A model generated the notes under the pieces. It ran no database searches, was not told the DNA's origin, and worked only from the letters and a program-made list of their open reading frames with translations. Positions 47,425-58,483 of a stretch of DNA of 64,000 nucleotides are shown here, in pieces (within the stretch, counting starts at the first letter, position 1; every line of letters starts with the position of its first letter). Both the position numbers and the translations under genes were made by a program. Source of the DNA: Neocallimastix lanati (nom. inval.) (taxonomy: Eukaryota; Neocallimastigomycota; Neocallimastigomycetes; Neocallimastigales; Neocallimastigaceae). The DNA lies in contig JACVTC010000166.1 in the NCBI GenBank assembly GCA_016946835.1, forward strand, positions 201,501-265,500. The letters are read 5' to 3'.

Positions 47425-49110
47425 ATATCTAAGTATTCTAACAACAATGTTCAAGACTTCCATATTAGGGTTATTTGATATTCTTGCTGCTTTACATATC
47501 GAAAATAAAATATTCGTTCTGGTACATATAGCAATGTAGAGTAAATTTCCTATTGCACTTCGGTAAGTAGTTTGATTAAATTTTATATTTCTAAGTTTGT
47601 CGTCTATTATTAGTTTTGTATTTCTTAATGGCTTTTCATTGTTTATATCGAATTTTTCTAAAACCTATATAATGTATCTTCTTTGATGTATAAATATCTA
47701 TTTTTGTGTTTAACAAATTTTATTCCGATAACGAAATCCACGTCGCCAATTTTTTTTATCTTATATTTTCTATTGAAAAATTCTTTTATACAATTAATTT
47801 TATTTTTCTTTCCAGCGATTAAAAAATCATCAACATAAATACGGACGATACATAAAATGTTTTTATTCTTATCATTTTTCACATATATACATGGTTCACT
47901 TACTATTAAGTCCTATTTTAGTTAAGAATTTATTAATTTCTTTATTCCATTCTCGTCCGCTTTGTTTCAGACCATATATAGCCTTGTTTAATTTCTAGTA
48001 TTTTCTATTAAAATCTGGGTGACCTTCTGGAGGTTTCATATAAATATTTTCACTTAATTTGACATTAAGATAAGCAGTGTTTATATCAATTTGTTCTATA
48101 TTAAAATTATTTTGGGCAGCAATTGAAGTTTAAATTCTGATAGAGTCCTGTTTTAACGTTGGTGCAAAAGTATAATGAAAATCTATTCCAAATTCTTGAG
48201 TGAAACCTCGTGCTACCAATCTTGCCTTTCTTTTTGTTATCTCGCCATTCGCATTTCTTTTATATTTGAAAATCCATCGTGAAGAAATTACATTGGTTTT
48301 TTAGATATATATTTAATTGTATTAAATACATTTTAAGTTTTTCATATTACTTAATTCTTCATTTACTGCATTAATCCACTCTTTTCTATCAGTTAAATTT
48401 TGAATGTTTTTATAATTTTCTGGTTCTCTTAAAGTATTTATTGTCTTTCTTCTTTTGTTATTATTTTCATTTATAATATTTATAGTTCTTTTTTTATTAT
48501 TGTTTTAGATATTATTTAATTTAAATGAATTATTATTAGTCAAAAAAGAATAAAAAATTCTTTTTTGTTACGTTGAATATAATTTTTATTGATAATTGTG
48601 TTATCATTTACTCTTCTCTTTTTAATATTATTATTGTTATTGATTGTTTTATTGATTGTATTATTATTTATTTTTTATTGGTATATTCACTATTTTGATT
48701 ATCATTGTGAAAAACAAATTTATAAATCTAAGACAAACACTGTATTAATAAAAACAATATAACAAAGTATTTTATGTTATGAGTAATATTATAAAATGTT
48801 TATTAATAATTTTTATTATGAGGATATATATATTTTTCTAAGAGATATTTTTACATTAAATTTATTTCATATTTTATATCTTAGTTAACATTATTTAATT
48901 TAATTAAAGATTAATTATTGGTTGATATAAATTAATAATATAAATAAATGTATGTAACGATTTCGTCTCTAACAATCATTATTATTTTCAATATTATTAA
49001 TATTATTTCTAATTTTATTATTACTGTTATTTGTATTATTATTATCAATAAAATTATTATTATTTGTATTATTATTATTGATATAATTATTATTAGTTAT
49101 TGTAACGGTG
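47425..49110 (-). pseudogene. Element A4: decayed family A pol remnant, minus strand
   Basis: The reverse frame matches A2/A3 RT, from the poly-Asn linker (48975-49110) through RT (YVDD-type block near 47840 reads IYVDDFLIAG) to the RNase H start near 47440. It has stops and indels throughout. A solo E LTR is inserted in its poly-Asn part with a clean target duplication. Confidence 0.85.
48706..48974 (-). mobile_element. Solo LTR of family E
   Basis: 269 bp, reverse complement TGTTAGAGACGAAATC ... TTTTTCACA, with target duplication ATCAT (48701-48705, 48975-48979). Confidence 0.92.
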
Positions 49111-50384
49111 GAGCGAGATGTAGAGACACATAAAGGAGAAAATTCAATAGGTTTAAACTATCTGTATAAATAATTCGTTTTATTAAAAATATTTTTTATT
49201 AATTATAAAATTTAAAGTAATTATTAATATTAATCAATAAAGGTAATATTTCGAATTACTTATAAGTTAATTATTATAAATAAAATCACTAAGAAAAAAT
49301 ATTTTCATTCGTGAAGTTCGCACTATTTATACTTTTAACGGAAAAACAGTTTTAACATGTAAAAATAATTTTAGAGAAATATTTAGAAATATGTTTATAA
49401 TAATTAATAATGTAAAGTTTCTAGAATATAGATTTTAATTGATCAAAATGAATCTTATCGATAAAAAATAAAATAATTTATATAATAAGATTTTCTAAAT
49501 TCATTTCAGTTAAATTACAAACCGAAAGAGTCTTTAACTTACTATAATTATATACAGAAAGAATATTCAAAAAGATATTATTAATAATTAATAAAATAAT
49601 TATTTATGCAAAATGGGTTGAGGTGTACATAAAATATTGTTCATTGTTAAGGTAACTAACCATTAAACAAAGTTTCTAATTTTACTAACTGTGTGATAAA
49701 GAATAGAATAATAATGATATTTTTAATTAAATTCTTAATAATTTATTATATAAAAATATATTATTATATTCTTTACTATTAATAATTTTCTTATATTCTA
49801 TATATTAATTATATTTTATAATTTTAAATATTAATTTATGTAATTAATTAATTTATATAATTGGATTTAATAATGTAATTAAATAATATAAAAATATGTA
49901 TAATCCATATTTTATATGAGGGGGCCTTTCTGAGGAAAGAATTAGGAGATATAGTATTGATAATAAAATAGGAATAATAAATAGAAAGGTTTCTCATATT
50001 GTTATAAAAATAAATATTAATATTAATAAAGTTATTTTTAACAATAAAATAGTTATATAATTAATAAATAATAAATATTTATAATAATAGTTCTTTAAAT
50101 AAAATTTATAATGTGTAGTAATAATTTTTTTAGTGTAATTTAGTTAGTTAATTTATCTATTTATTAATGTTCACACTCCTTTTACAATATGAGCCTCAAC
50201 ATGTGACAAATCTTGATTTATTTTAGAGATTTATTTTATTATTTAATTTCATATAAAAATTGTTTAATATACTTTATAAATATATATAAGTATATAAATC
50301 TTTATTAATTTATTTATTCATTTATTATTATTAAAATTTTTTTTTATTCAAAAGAGAGAGATTAAAAATATTTTTTAAAATTAT
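49111..50384. other. AT-rich stretch, possible further LTR
   Basis: No gene seen. On the minus strand, near 50167, ATATTGTAAAAGGAGTG is followed by TGAACATTAATAAATAG, which could be a polypurine tract and the start of another LTR running to about 49910 (GAGGGGGCCTTTCTGAGG region). No second copy or ends were found, so this stays a suggestion. Confidence 0.3.
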
Positions 50385-50654
50385 TGTGAAAAACAAATTT
50401 ATAAATCTATTACAAACACTGTATTAATAAAAATAATATAACAAAGTATTTTATGTTATGAGTAATATTATAAAATGTTTATTAATAATTTTTATTATAA
50501 GTATATATATATTTTTTCTGAGAGATATTTTACATTAAATTTATTTCATATTTTTATATCTTAGTTAACATTATTTAATTTACTTAAAGATTAATTATTG
50601 GTTGATATAAATTAATAATATAAATAAATGTATGTAACGATTTCGTCTCTAACA
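50385..50654 (-). mobile_element. Second solo LTR of family E
   Basis: 270 bp, target duplication ATTAT (50380-50384, 50655-50659). Confidence 0.92.
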
Positions 50655-50756
50655 ATTATTATTTTTATATTCTAAAATTGGTGTAACAACAATATCCAAT
50701 CAGTAATAATAATAAAATAATAATTATAATTTTATAATAAAATATTCTTTAGAAAT

Positions 50757-51002
50757 TGTTAGAATATAAAAAAAAAAAAAATAAATACTTAATAATGACT
50801 TTAATATATTTTACCCAATCAGAATATTATTATATTTAAATAAAATTATAAAAGAAATAAAATGTAACCTTGTTAAAAAACATATACACTTTTGTAATTA
50901 TAAAAAATAAAGATAAATAAAATTAAATATTAAGTATTATATATGAAATGCTATTCTAAAAATGTATCTAATTTTCTCAATATTTGTTTTTGGTGTTTAA
51001 TA
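50757..51002 (+). repeat. B1 5' LTR
   Basis: TGTTAGAATATAAAA ... GGTGTTTAATA. Confidence 0.93.
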
Positions 51003-51030
51003 GATTAAGAGTCTCAGTCTACAACTGAGC
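51003..51030 (+). promoter_or_regulatory. B1 primer binding site
   Basis: GATTAAGAGTCTCA followed by GTCTACAACTGAGC. It is complementary to the tRNA-Lys(CUU) anticodon arm and, after a small gap, to the D-arm sequence GCUCAGU. Internal pairing CTCAGT/ACTGAG is also possible. Confidence 0.78.
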
Positions 51031-51259
51031 TTAACCATAAGTTAAGTTATAATTTACATAATTAATATATAAATATATTCATCTTATAAATAAATTGAAC
51101 TAACGCTTTCTTATTTTTAATATTAAAAATCATTTTTATATTTATCAATAATAACATCTAATTTTGAATTATCAAAGAAATAATTTAATTAATTATGAAT
51201 CTACATAATTAACTTTGTTATTTTCATAATAATTAAATCAAAATATATTATCAAAAATA

Positions 51260-51292
<33 letters not shown>

Positions 51293-51380
51293 AAATAAAT
51301 AAATAAATTAATGAGGGATTAATACAATTTAATAATATCATTATTCATTCATTGTATATAAAAATATACATATATATTAT

Positions 51381-51829
51381 AGTCAGTCAATTATAATTTG
51401 AACTGAAAATTAGTATTATCAATAAAATTTTATATTGAAATAAAATAAAAAAAAAAAAAAAAAAAAAAATTAATAATAAAATAAAATAATAAAATAGTCA
51501 GTCAATTATAATTTGAACTGAAAATCATATGGTCAGTCAAATAATTAATTTGAACTGTAAAAATAGTATAGTCAGTCAAATTATAATATGAACTGAAAAA
51601 TGACATAGTCAGCCAAATAATTAATTTGAACTGAAAATCATATGGTCAGTCAAATAATTAATTTGAACTGAAAATCATATGGTCAGTCAAATAATTAATT
51701 TGAACTGAAAATCATATGGTCAGTCAAATAATTAATTTGAACTAAAAATCATATGGTCAGTCAAATAATTAATTTGAACTGAAAATCATATGATCAGTCA
51801 AATAATTAATTTGAACTGAAAATATTATT
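51381..51829 (+). repeat. B1 leader: ten tandem hairpin units
   Basis: Ten units of about 37 bp, TCAGTCAAAT AATTA ATTTGAACTGA plus linker AAATCATATGG (starts near 51381, 51496, 51531, 51570, 51607, 51644, 51681, 51718, 51755, 51792). The arms pair over 10 bp with one bulged A. The first unit is separated by a poly(A)-bearing spacer and has arms TCAGTCAA/TTTGAACTGA. Units 5-10 are nearly identical, suggesting recent expansion. Confidence 0.88.
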
Positions 51830-52348
51830 GTCAATTATTAATAATAAAATTAAAAAAAAAAAAAAAAACATATATATTTTTAATTCCAATATTAATAAAT
51901 GTAAATCAAGTATAAATACCTTTTTCAAACATAAAAAACCAATAATATAAATGTTTAATTAAATTAATTTCAAATAGCATAATGAAAAATATTACATTAA
52001 AAAATAAGATAAAAATAGAAACCAATCATAATTCTGAAATATATTATTTTATAACCTTTTTTTATTAAGTAATAAATATAACTTAACCAATTATCAAAAA
52101 TATATATTATTAAAGTTCATTATAAATTATCAAGGAAATATTAAACAATATATATTTCAATTTACATTTATTTAATGAAAATAGAATAAGGTTTTAATCA
52201 ATATATTGAATATGTATAAATAAACAATCCAGACATACAACATATCCCTCATCAATTATTCTTTAAAATTTTAAAAAAAAAAAAATATTCGCATAATATA
52301 AAATATTAATAAATTATTAAAAAATAAATTAATTTAAAATTCTCCACA

Positions 52349-53398
52349 ATGGCTAACACAAGAAGAAACAATAGAAATGAAGTAATTACCATTGAAGAAC
52401 CCATTGACATCAGGCCAACAATTAAATTTAACTACTCTGAAAATTTTAACAGAGTAGTTGAATTAAATACTGAAAACTATAATAGATGGAGAACCAAAAT
52501 CCTTCATCTATTATCAATTAACAACCTAGTTGGCTATATCACCAAAGAAAAAGTTAAGAAATTAAGGAAGAGAGATATACAAGATGACCTATCTAAGTAT
52601 ATCGAAGATGAATTTGATGACACATTGGTGTATGACAAAAACACCAATGTAGTTGATATCAATAACGATATCACAACAAAATGGATCGTCCTAAACAGTA
52701 TTGGAGAAAAAACACAAGACATTGTGCAAGGATCAAATAAAACCGATTTTGAATTGTGGAAGATTCTAAAAAGATCTTTTACCAAAAACATCAACACGCG
52801 TAAATTAGAACTTAAAACCAAACTCGATAATTTGAAGTATAACCCAGAAGTGGACATTAATATATTTATTGCTGAACTACAGAACACACTTGATGAACTC
52901 GAGAAAATAGATAATGACATTGAATCAAGTGTTAAAGTAGGCATCCTTAACAGAAGCCTCCCAGAAGAACTCCGTTGGATTAATGTGTTTCAATTTAAAA
53001 ATGATTGGAATAAATGCAGTGAATATGTTAAGGATGTATTGCCTGAAATAATCTCTTCAAACCTAAAAGAATCCTTAACAAATAATCAAAATAATAAAAA
53101 TATATTTTCAATAGAAAATAATACTAACATTAATACAAATAAGAAAAAACTTACTAAAATAAAAACATCTACTAAAAAGACCAAAAATGGTAGATGTAAT
53201 TATTGTGGTAAATGGGGCCATTTCTTTTATGACTGTAAAATTAGAAGAGATGATAAAAATAATAACAAAAGAAGAAAAATTTTCAAAAGAAGAAGAAATA
53301 ATTTTAAAAGAAAATTTAATAAACGTAGAAATTATGCAAATTTCATGGGAAAAGAAAGGTACGATACAAGCTATGCCGATGCTTTTACCAAGAATTAA
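52349..53398 (+). CDS. B1 Gag
   Basis: 349 aa, starting MANTRRNNRNE in the context CACAATGGCT. Capsid-like region aligns with family A Gag (YNRWRTKILHLLSINNL against YPGWRRKILYLLTINKL), followed by the zinc knuckle CNYCGKWGHFFYDC near residue 282 and a basic tail. It ends ADAFTKN-TAA. After this stop the same frame stays open into protease and pol, so this is either a separate Gag or the front part of a readthrough polyprotein. Confidence 0.9.
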   Translation: MANTRRNNRNEVITIEEPIDIRPTIKFNYSENFNRVVELNTENYNRWRTKILHLLSINNLVGYITKEKVKKLRKRDIQDDLSKYIEDEFDDTLVYDKNTNVVDINNDITTKWIVLNSIGEKTQDIVQGSNKTDFELWKILKRSFTKNINTRKLELKTKLDNLKYNPEVDINIFIAELQNTLDELEKIDNDIESSVKVGILNRSLPEELRWINVFQFKNDWNKCSEYVKDVLPEIISSNLKESLTNNQNNKNIFSIENNTNINTNKKKLTKIKTSTKKTKNGRCNYCGKWGHFFYDCKIRRDDKNNNKRRKIFKRRRNNFKRKFNKRRNYANFMGKERYDTSYADAFTKN

Positions 53399-53470
53399 AA
53401 TTCTCAAGAAAACCTTGATATTAATTTTGCCGAAGTAAATAAACAAAACGAAGAAAATAAACAAAAAGAA

Positions 53471-56400
53471 ATGATGTGTTGGATATTGGACTCCGGTGCA
53501 TCAATAAATATTACTGGTCATTTAAATAAATTACATAATATTCAAAAGTTCAATGACAAAGTTTATTTAGCTAATAATCAAGTTATATCAACACAATTTA
53601 AAGGAGATCTCATAGGATACATTAATAATCACAAAATAATCATTAAGAATGTTTATTACTTACCAAAAATAAATAAAAATTTATTATCAATTGGAAATCT
53701 AACACAACAAGGATACAAAATAATTTTCAATAATACTAATAATAAATCATATGCACTAATTTATGACGAACACAATCAAAGAATATTATCAATTAAATCG
53801 AACCAATCTAATACATTTAAATTTTGGATTTCAACTCAACCATTAAATTTTCAAAACAACCAACATAATAATAATTTGGTTGAAATCAATTATACACATT
53901 TAAAATCAATTGATAAACTAAATTTATGGCATCGTCGTTTTGCCCATTTTAATATCAATAGTATCAAAAATAAAATTTTAAAAATCAACATAAACTCAAA
54001 GTGCCCTATTTGTAGTTATTCAAAACTTAAAAATAAGCTTTTCAAATCATCACATAATAGAGCTAAAAATATATTTCAACTCATATACATGGATCTTATA
54101 GGTCCAATACAAAACTCTATCTATGACAATAAATATATCTTAACCATTTTGGATGACCATTCAAGATTTGGGTGGACTCTCTTTATGAAGAGTAAATCAG
54201 AATCTTTTTATCACTTCCTTAATTGGTTTAATAAAATAAAAAATCAATTTAACAAAAGAATTCAATATATCCGTACAGATAATGGTACCGAATTTAACAA
54301 CAAAAATTTCAAACAATTCTGCATTGACTTTGGAATACAACATCAATTTACTGTTCCCTACCACCCACAACAAAATGGTAGGATTGAACGATTCAACGGC
54401 ACTTTAATCAATTCTGCAAAGTCAATGCTAAATGACGCAAAACTGAGCTTACAATTTTGGGAAGACGATGTCTCTACTTCCAACTACATTCATAATCGAA
54501 TCCCTCATAAAGGAATAAATAATAAAATTCCATATGAACTTCTAACCAATAACAAAGTTGATTTTTCAAACATACATGTCTTCGGATGTAAAGTTTTTTA
54601 TTACGTTCCAAAACTATTATGTACCAAATTTCAAAATAACTCATCTCCTGGCATATTCTTGGGGTATGTTGATAATCCCACAGCATACAAAATTCTTGAT
54701 ATAACAAATAATAAAATTATAATTTCACGAAATGTTGAATTCTTTGAATTTACACCAGGAAATTCACATTTATCTCATTGCGATAATGACAACTCAAATT
54801 TTATTCCCAATAATATAATAAGGAGGAATGATAATACCTACTTTTATGATAACACGTATGATATAAACCATGGCAAAGACTTTAATAATACTAACAATAA
54901 TAATCCGTATTATCAATATAATAACAATAAGTCAAATAATATTCAAATATTAGACAATAATACTCAAATAAATGAAAATAATATACCAAGTAAAAACATT
55001 CAAATAAAAAATAAAAGAACATATAAAAAAAGAAGAAACAACAATAATAACAACACCAAAAATATTAATAATAATCAAAACAAAGATTATAATAATAATA
55101 TAGAATCTCAAGATAATAACATTAACAACAACGACAATAATAATAACAATAACACAAGTAACAATAAAATTAATAACAACGATAACACAAACAGCAACAA
55201 CAACGCTACCAACAGCAATAATAACAAAATAAATAATAATATTAATCAAAACGACAATATGATCACTGTCAGTAATAAAAACAATCATAATAATTCAAAT
55301 ATAGACAGATATAATTCAAACAATAATAACGATAACAACAATGAACAACGAATCATTAATAACTTAACGAATAACAAATTATTTAACATAGAATCTTCCA
55401 TACATTTAGGAAAAAGAAATAGAAATGAAAACTTCATATTAAATTCAAATAACAAAAAACAAAAATCATTAAAAGAATTACGCGAACCAAATAATTATGA
55501 TGATATCTTTAATTTAAATGATAAAAATGAATGGTTAAAATCAGTCGATAATGAACTCGACAATATGAGAAATCTAAAAGTATATGAAACAATTGATAAA
55601 ATACCTAAGAACGCAAACTTAATATCATCAAGATGGATTTTCAAATTCAAACGAAACTCAAATGGAGAAATAATCAAAAGAAAATCAAGATTAGTAGCAA
55701 AGGGATTTACGCAAGAATACGGCATAGATTATAAAGAAACCTTTGCACCTACCTTAAAACAGGATTCAATAAGAATCTTTACAGCAATTGCCACTCAGAA
55801 CAATTTTGAAATAAACCAAATAGATATAACTGCCGCCTATTTAAATGCTGAATTAAATGAAGATTTGTATATGAAACCACCTAAAGGACATGAAGATTAC
55901 AATAAGAAATTTTGGAAATTGAAGAAGGCAATATATGGACTGAAACAAAGTGGTGCCAAGTGGAATGATAAATTAAACGGCTATCTAATAAAAATTGGAT
56001 ATAAAAGACTTATAAGTGAACCTTGTCTGTACGTTAAATTTAATAAAGGAAAACTTTTAAGTATGTTAGCTATATATGTGGATGATATTCTAATATCAGG
56101 ATCAAAGAAAACAATAGAAAGTGTAAAATTATTAATTGAGAAAAAGTTCAAAATGAAAGATATAGGTAATGTTGATTATATTATTGGAATAAAATTTATA
56201 AAACATAAAAATGGTTACTTTTTACATCAACACAGATATATAGATGAATTACTTTCTAAATTTAATATGAAAAATTGTACACCTCTTAGAATTATGACTC
56301 CAATTGAAAATGAAGATCTTAGGAAGGTAAAAGTAGATGAAACAAAATATAGAAGCATAATAGGAAATTTATTATATCTCAGTATATGTACAAGACCCGA

Positions 56401-57016
56401 CATTATCTTCTCTGTATCAAAAGCAGCTAGAAGGGCAAAGGAACCAAATATGGAAGACTGGAATAACGTAATGAGAATATTAAGATATTTAAAAGGAACT
56501 AAAAAATATGGAATAAATTTCACAAATAATCCGAATGTTAAAGCGTATGTCGATTCGGATTACGGAGGTGACTTGGAAACTAGACGTTCAACAACAGGAT
56601 TCTTAATAACATTTGGTGGTGCACCAACAAGCTGGTGTTCAAAGTTACAAAAATCAATATCGACTTCAACAGCCGAGTCCGAATATTACAGTCTTAGTGA
56701 ATGCGGTAAACAATGTATATTGTACTTAAATTTATTCGAAGAATTGAACTTAAATATTAAAAATATTGAAGTAAATGTTGACAATAAAGCAGCTATTTAT
56801 AACGCTACAAATCAAACTATCAACCCAAAAACTAAACATGTAGACATTAGGGTTCATTACATAAGAGAAATAGTCAAAGAAAATAAAATCTATCTTAAAT
56901 ATATAAAATCTGAAAACAATCTCGCTGATGGGTTTACGAAGTATTTAAATGGGACATTAATGGATAAATTTAGAAATTCCTTATTAACAAAAATTGATGA
57001 TTTATATTTTATTTGA
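53471..57016 (+). CDS. B1 Pol (protease, integrase, RT, RNase H)
   Basis: Listed from the first in-frame Met, 1181 aa; the frame is in fact open from 53399 just after the Gag stop. Protease CWILDSGASINIT lies at the very start, so translation beginning at this Met would leave almost nothing before the active site; readthrough is more plausible. Integrase: HRRFAHF and CPIC zinc site, MDLIGP, RTDNGTEF, NGRIERFNG. Poly-Asn linker (about 54880-55370). RT with QIDITAAYLNAEL and YVDDILISG; RNase H YVDSDYGGD, TSTAESEYYSL, DNKAA. The frame is fully open to TGA at 57014-57016. Expected to be active if the Gag stop can be bypassed. Confidence 0.93.
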   Translation: MMCWILDSGASINITGHLNKLHNIQKFNDKVYLANNQVISTQFKGDLIGYINNHKIIIKNVYYLPKINKNLLSIGNLTQQGYKIIFNNTNNKSYALIYDEHNQRILSIKSNQSNTFKFWISTQPLNFQNNQHNNNLVEINYTHLKSIDKLNLWHRRFAHFNINSIKNKILKININSKCPICSYSKLKNKLFKSSHNRAKNIFQLIYMDLIGPIQNSIYDNKYILTILDDHSRFGWTLFMKSKSESFYHFLNWFNKIKNQFNKRIQYIRTDNGTEFNNKNFKQFCIDFGIQHQFTVPYHPQQNGRIERFNGTLINSAKSMLNDAKLSLQFWEDDVSTSNYIHNRIPHKGINNKIPYELLTNNKVDFSNIHVFGCKVFYYVPKLLCTKFQNNSSPGIFLGYVDNPTAYKILDITNNKIIISRNVEFFEFTPGNSHLSHCDNDNSNFIPNNIIRRNDNTYFYDNTYDINHGKDFNNTNNNNPYYQYNNNKSNNIQILDNNTQINENNIPSKNIQIKNKRTYKKRRNNNNNNTKNINNNQNKDYNNNIESQDNNINNNDNNNNNNTSNNKINNNDNTNSNNNATNSNNNKINNNINQNDNMITVSNKNNHNNSNIDRYNSNNNNDNNNEQRIINNLTNNKLFNIESSIHLGKRNRNENFILNSNNKKQKSLKELREPNNYDDIFNLNDKNEWLKSVDNELDNMRNLKVYETIDKIPKNANLISSRWIFKFKRNSNGEIIKRKSRLVAKGFTQEYGIDYKETFAPTLKQDSIRIFTAIATQNNFEINQIDITAAYLNAELNEDLYMKPPKGHEDYNKKFWKLKKAIYGLKQSGAKWNDKLNGYLIKIGYKRLISEPCLYVKFNKGKLLSMLAIYVDDILISGSKKTIESVKLLIEKKFKMKDIGNVDYIIGIKFIKHKNGYFLHQHRYIDELLSKFNMKNCTPLRIMTPIENEDLRKVKVDETKYRSIIGNLLYLSICTRPDIIFSVSKAARRAKEPNMEDWNNVMRILRYLKGTKKYGINFTNNPNVKAYVDSDYGGDLETRRSTTGFLITFGGAPTSWCSKLQKSISTSTAESEYYSLSECGKQCILYLNLFEELNLNIKNIEVNVDNKAAIYNATNQTINPKTKHVDIRVHYIREIVKENKIYLKYIKSENNLADGFTKYLNGTLMDKFRNSLLTKIDDLYFI

Positions 57017-57030
57017 AATAATATAAATAA

Positions 57031-57069
57031 AAAATATGACATTTTAGGAAAGTCATATTTTAGGAGGAA
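57031..57069 (+). promoter_or_regulatory. B1 pre-PPT hairpin and polypurine tract
   Basis: AAAATATGAC (57031-57040), 11-nt loop, GTCATATTTT (57052-57061), a perfect 10-bp stem, then AGGAGGAA and the LTR. Confidence 0.82.
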
Positions 57070-57316
57070 TGTTAGAATATAAAAAAAAAAAAAAATAAAT
57101 ACTTAATAATGACTTTAATATATTTTACCCAATCAGAATATTATTATATTTAAATAAAATTATAAAAGAAATAAAATGTAACCTTGTTAAAAAACATATA
57201 CACTTTTGTAATTATAAAAAATAAAGATAAATAAAATTAAATATTAAGTATTATATATGAAATGCTATTCTAAAAATGTATCTAATTTTCTCAATATTTG
57301 TTTTTGGTGTTTAATA
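57070..57316 (+). repeat. B1 3' LTR
   Basis: Same ends as the 5' LTR, followed by GAAAT. Confidence 0.93.
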
Positions 57317-57321
57317 GAAAT

Positions 57322-58061
57322 AATAGTAAAATATTACGAATTATTAATAATTTATATTTAATATTAATAAAATAATCTATCATTATTTATATCATAAATT
57401 TTTATAATTAAATTAAAAAATATTTTATATATAAATATATATATTTTTAATAAATAAACATAATTATAGTTATTATTTATCAACTGAAAATGTAAAGAAT
57501 AATAATTATTTTAAAAAATAATTATTATTCTTTATTAAATGTTTAGATTTTGATATATTTTATGTTTTAAATTTAAATATAATAATATGTTTTATTAAAA
57601 ATTTACTAAGTCGATATGTCTATATAGTAATAATCTATATAGATATATAATAATAATAATAAATATTTAAATGGTTTAGTTTTATAAAAATTTATTTATA
57701 ATAAACTTTGATAATTAGAATTATTGAATTAATTTGATTTTAAAATTATTTATTTTATTTAATAACGTAATATCTATAATATATTACTATTAAGGTATTT
57801 TACAATAACCTTACAAAGAACATAAAAGATAGATTTTTACATCTTTCTTTTATACTTTGTAAGTTACATAATAATAATATTTAATTATAAGATATTAATA
57901 ATATAGTAATATAAGTATTAATAAAATATAAAGATAAATTTAATTATATAATTAATTTGAATAATTGAAATTAATATAGGTATGTTGTAAACATATATAA
58001 AACATAATATAAATAAATTACATGTGATGTCAAATGTATCATTGAAATTTGTCAAAATAAT
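57322..58061. other. AT-rich stretch
   Basis: No feature recognised. The palindrome-like AAAGATAGATTTTTACATCTTTCTTT near 57828 (quoted in parts) is a short AT hairpin without known meaning. Confidence 0.35.
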
Positions 58062-58267
58062 TGTCAGAAATATAAATACAAAGTTTTATAATTAGATTAA
58101 TTTAAGGAGTAATGTCATATATTTTAATATATCTGTGTAAGATATATGATAGGTATTAATAATAAGCCGTATATTATGTAAACTATAAATATAACAAAAA
58201 TGTATAATTTTATAAATTGATGTCATTCTAATTTTTTAACATAATAAAGATATTTTTATTTCTAAAT
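58062..58267 (+). mobile_element. Solo LTR, family F (F2)
   Basis: TGTCAGAAATATAAATAC ..., about 206 bp, related to F1. Flanked by ATAAT (58057-58061 and 58268-58272), consistent with a target duplication that sets the right end. Confidence 0.7.
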
Positions 58268-58483
58268 ATAATGATTAATTTGTTAGAATATAAAAAAATA
58301 AATACTTAATAATGACTTTAATATAATTTACCCAATCAGAATATTATTATATTTAAATAAAATTATAAAAGAAATAAAATAAATTAATGGGGGATTAATA
58401 CAATTTAATAATATCATTATTCATTCATTGTATATAAAAATATATATATATATATTATAGTCAGTCAATTATAATTTGAACTG

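Larger units (their letters stand above)
50757..57316 (+). mobile_element. Copia element B1, complete
   Basis: 6560 bp with LTRs 50757-51002 (246 bp) and 57070-57316 (247 bp), almost identical, and a perfect target duplication GAAAT (50752-50756, 57317-57321). PBS, a 10-unit hairpin leader, gag and pol in the same frame separated by one stop, pre-PPT hairpin and polypurine tract are all present. It looks like the youngest and most intact element in the window. Confidence 0.95.

Noticed and set aside
51381-51829. CRISPR-like regular repeats
   Set aside because: Units are head-to-tail hairpins with nearly identical linkers, no unique spacers, and lie in a eukaryotic retrotransposon leader.
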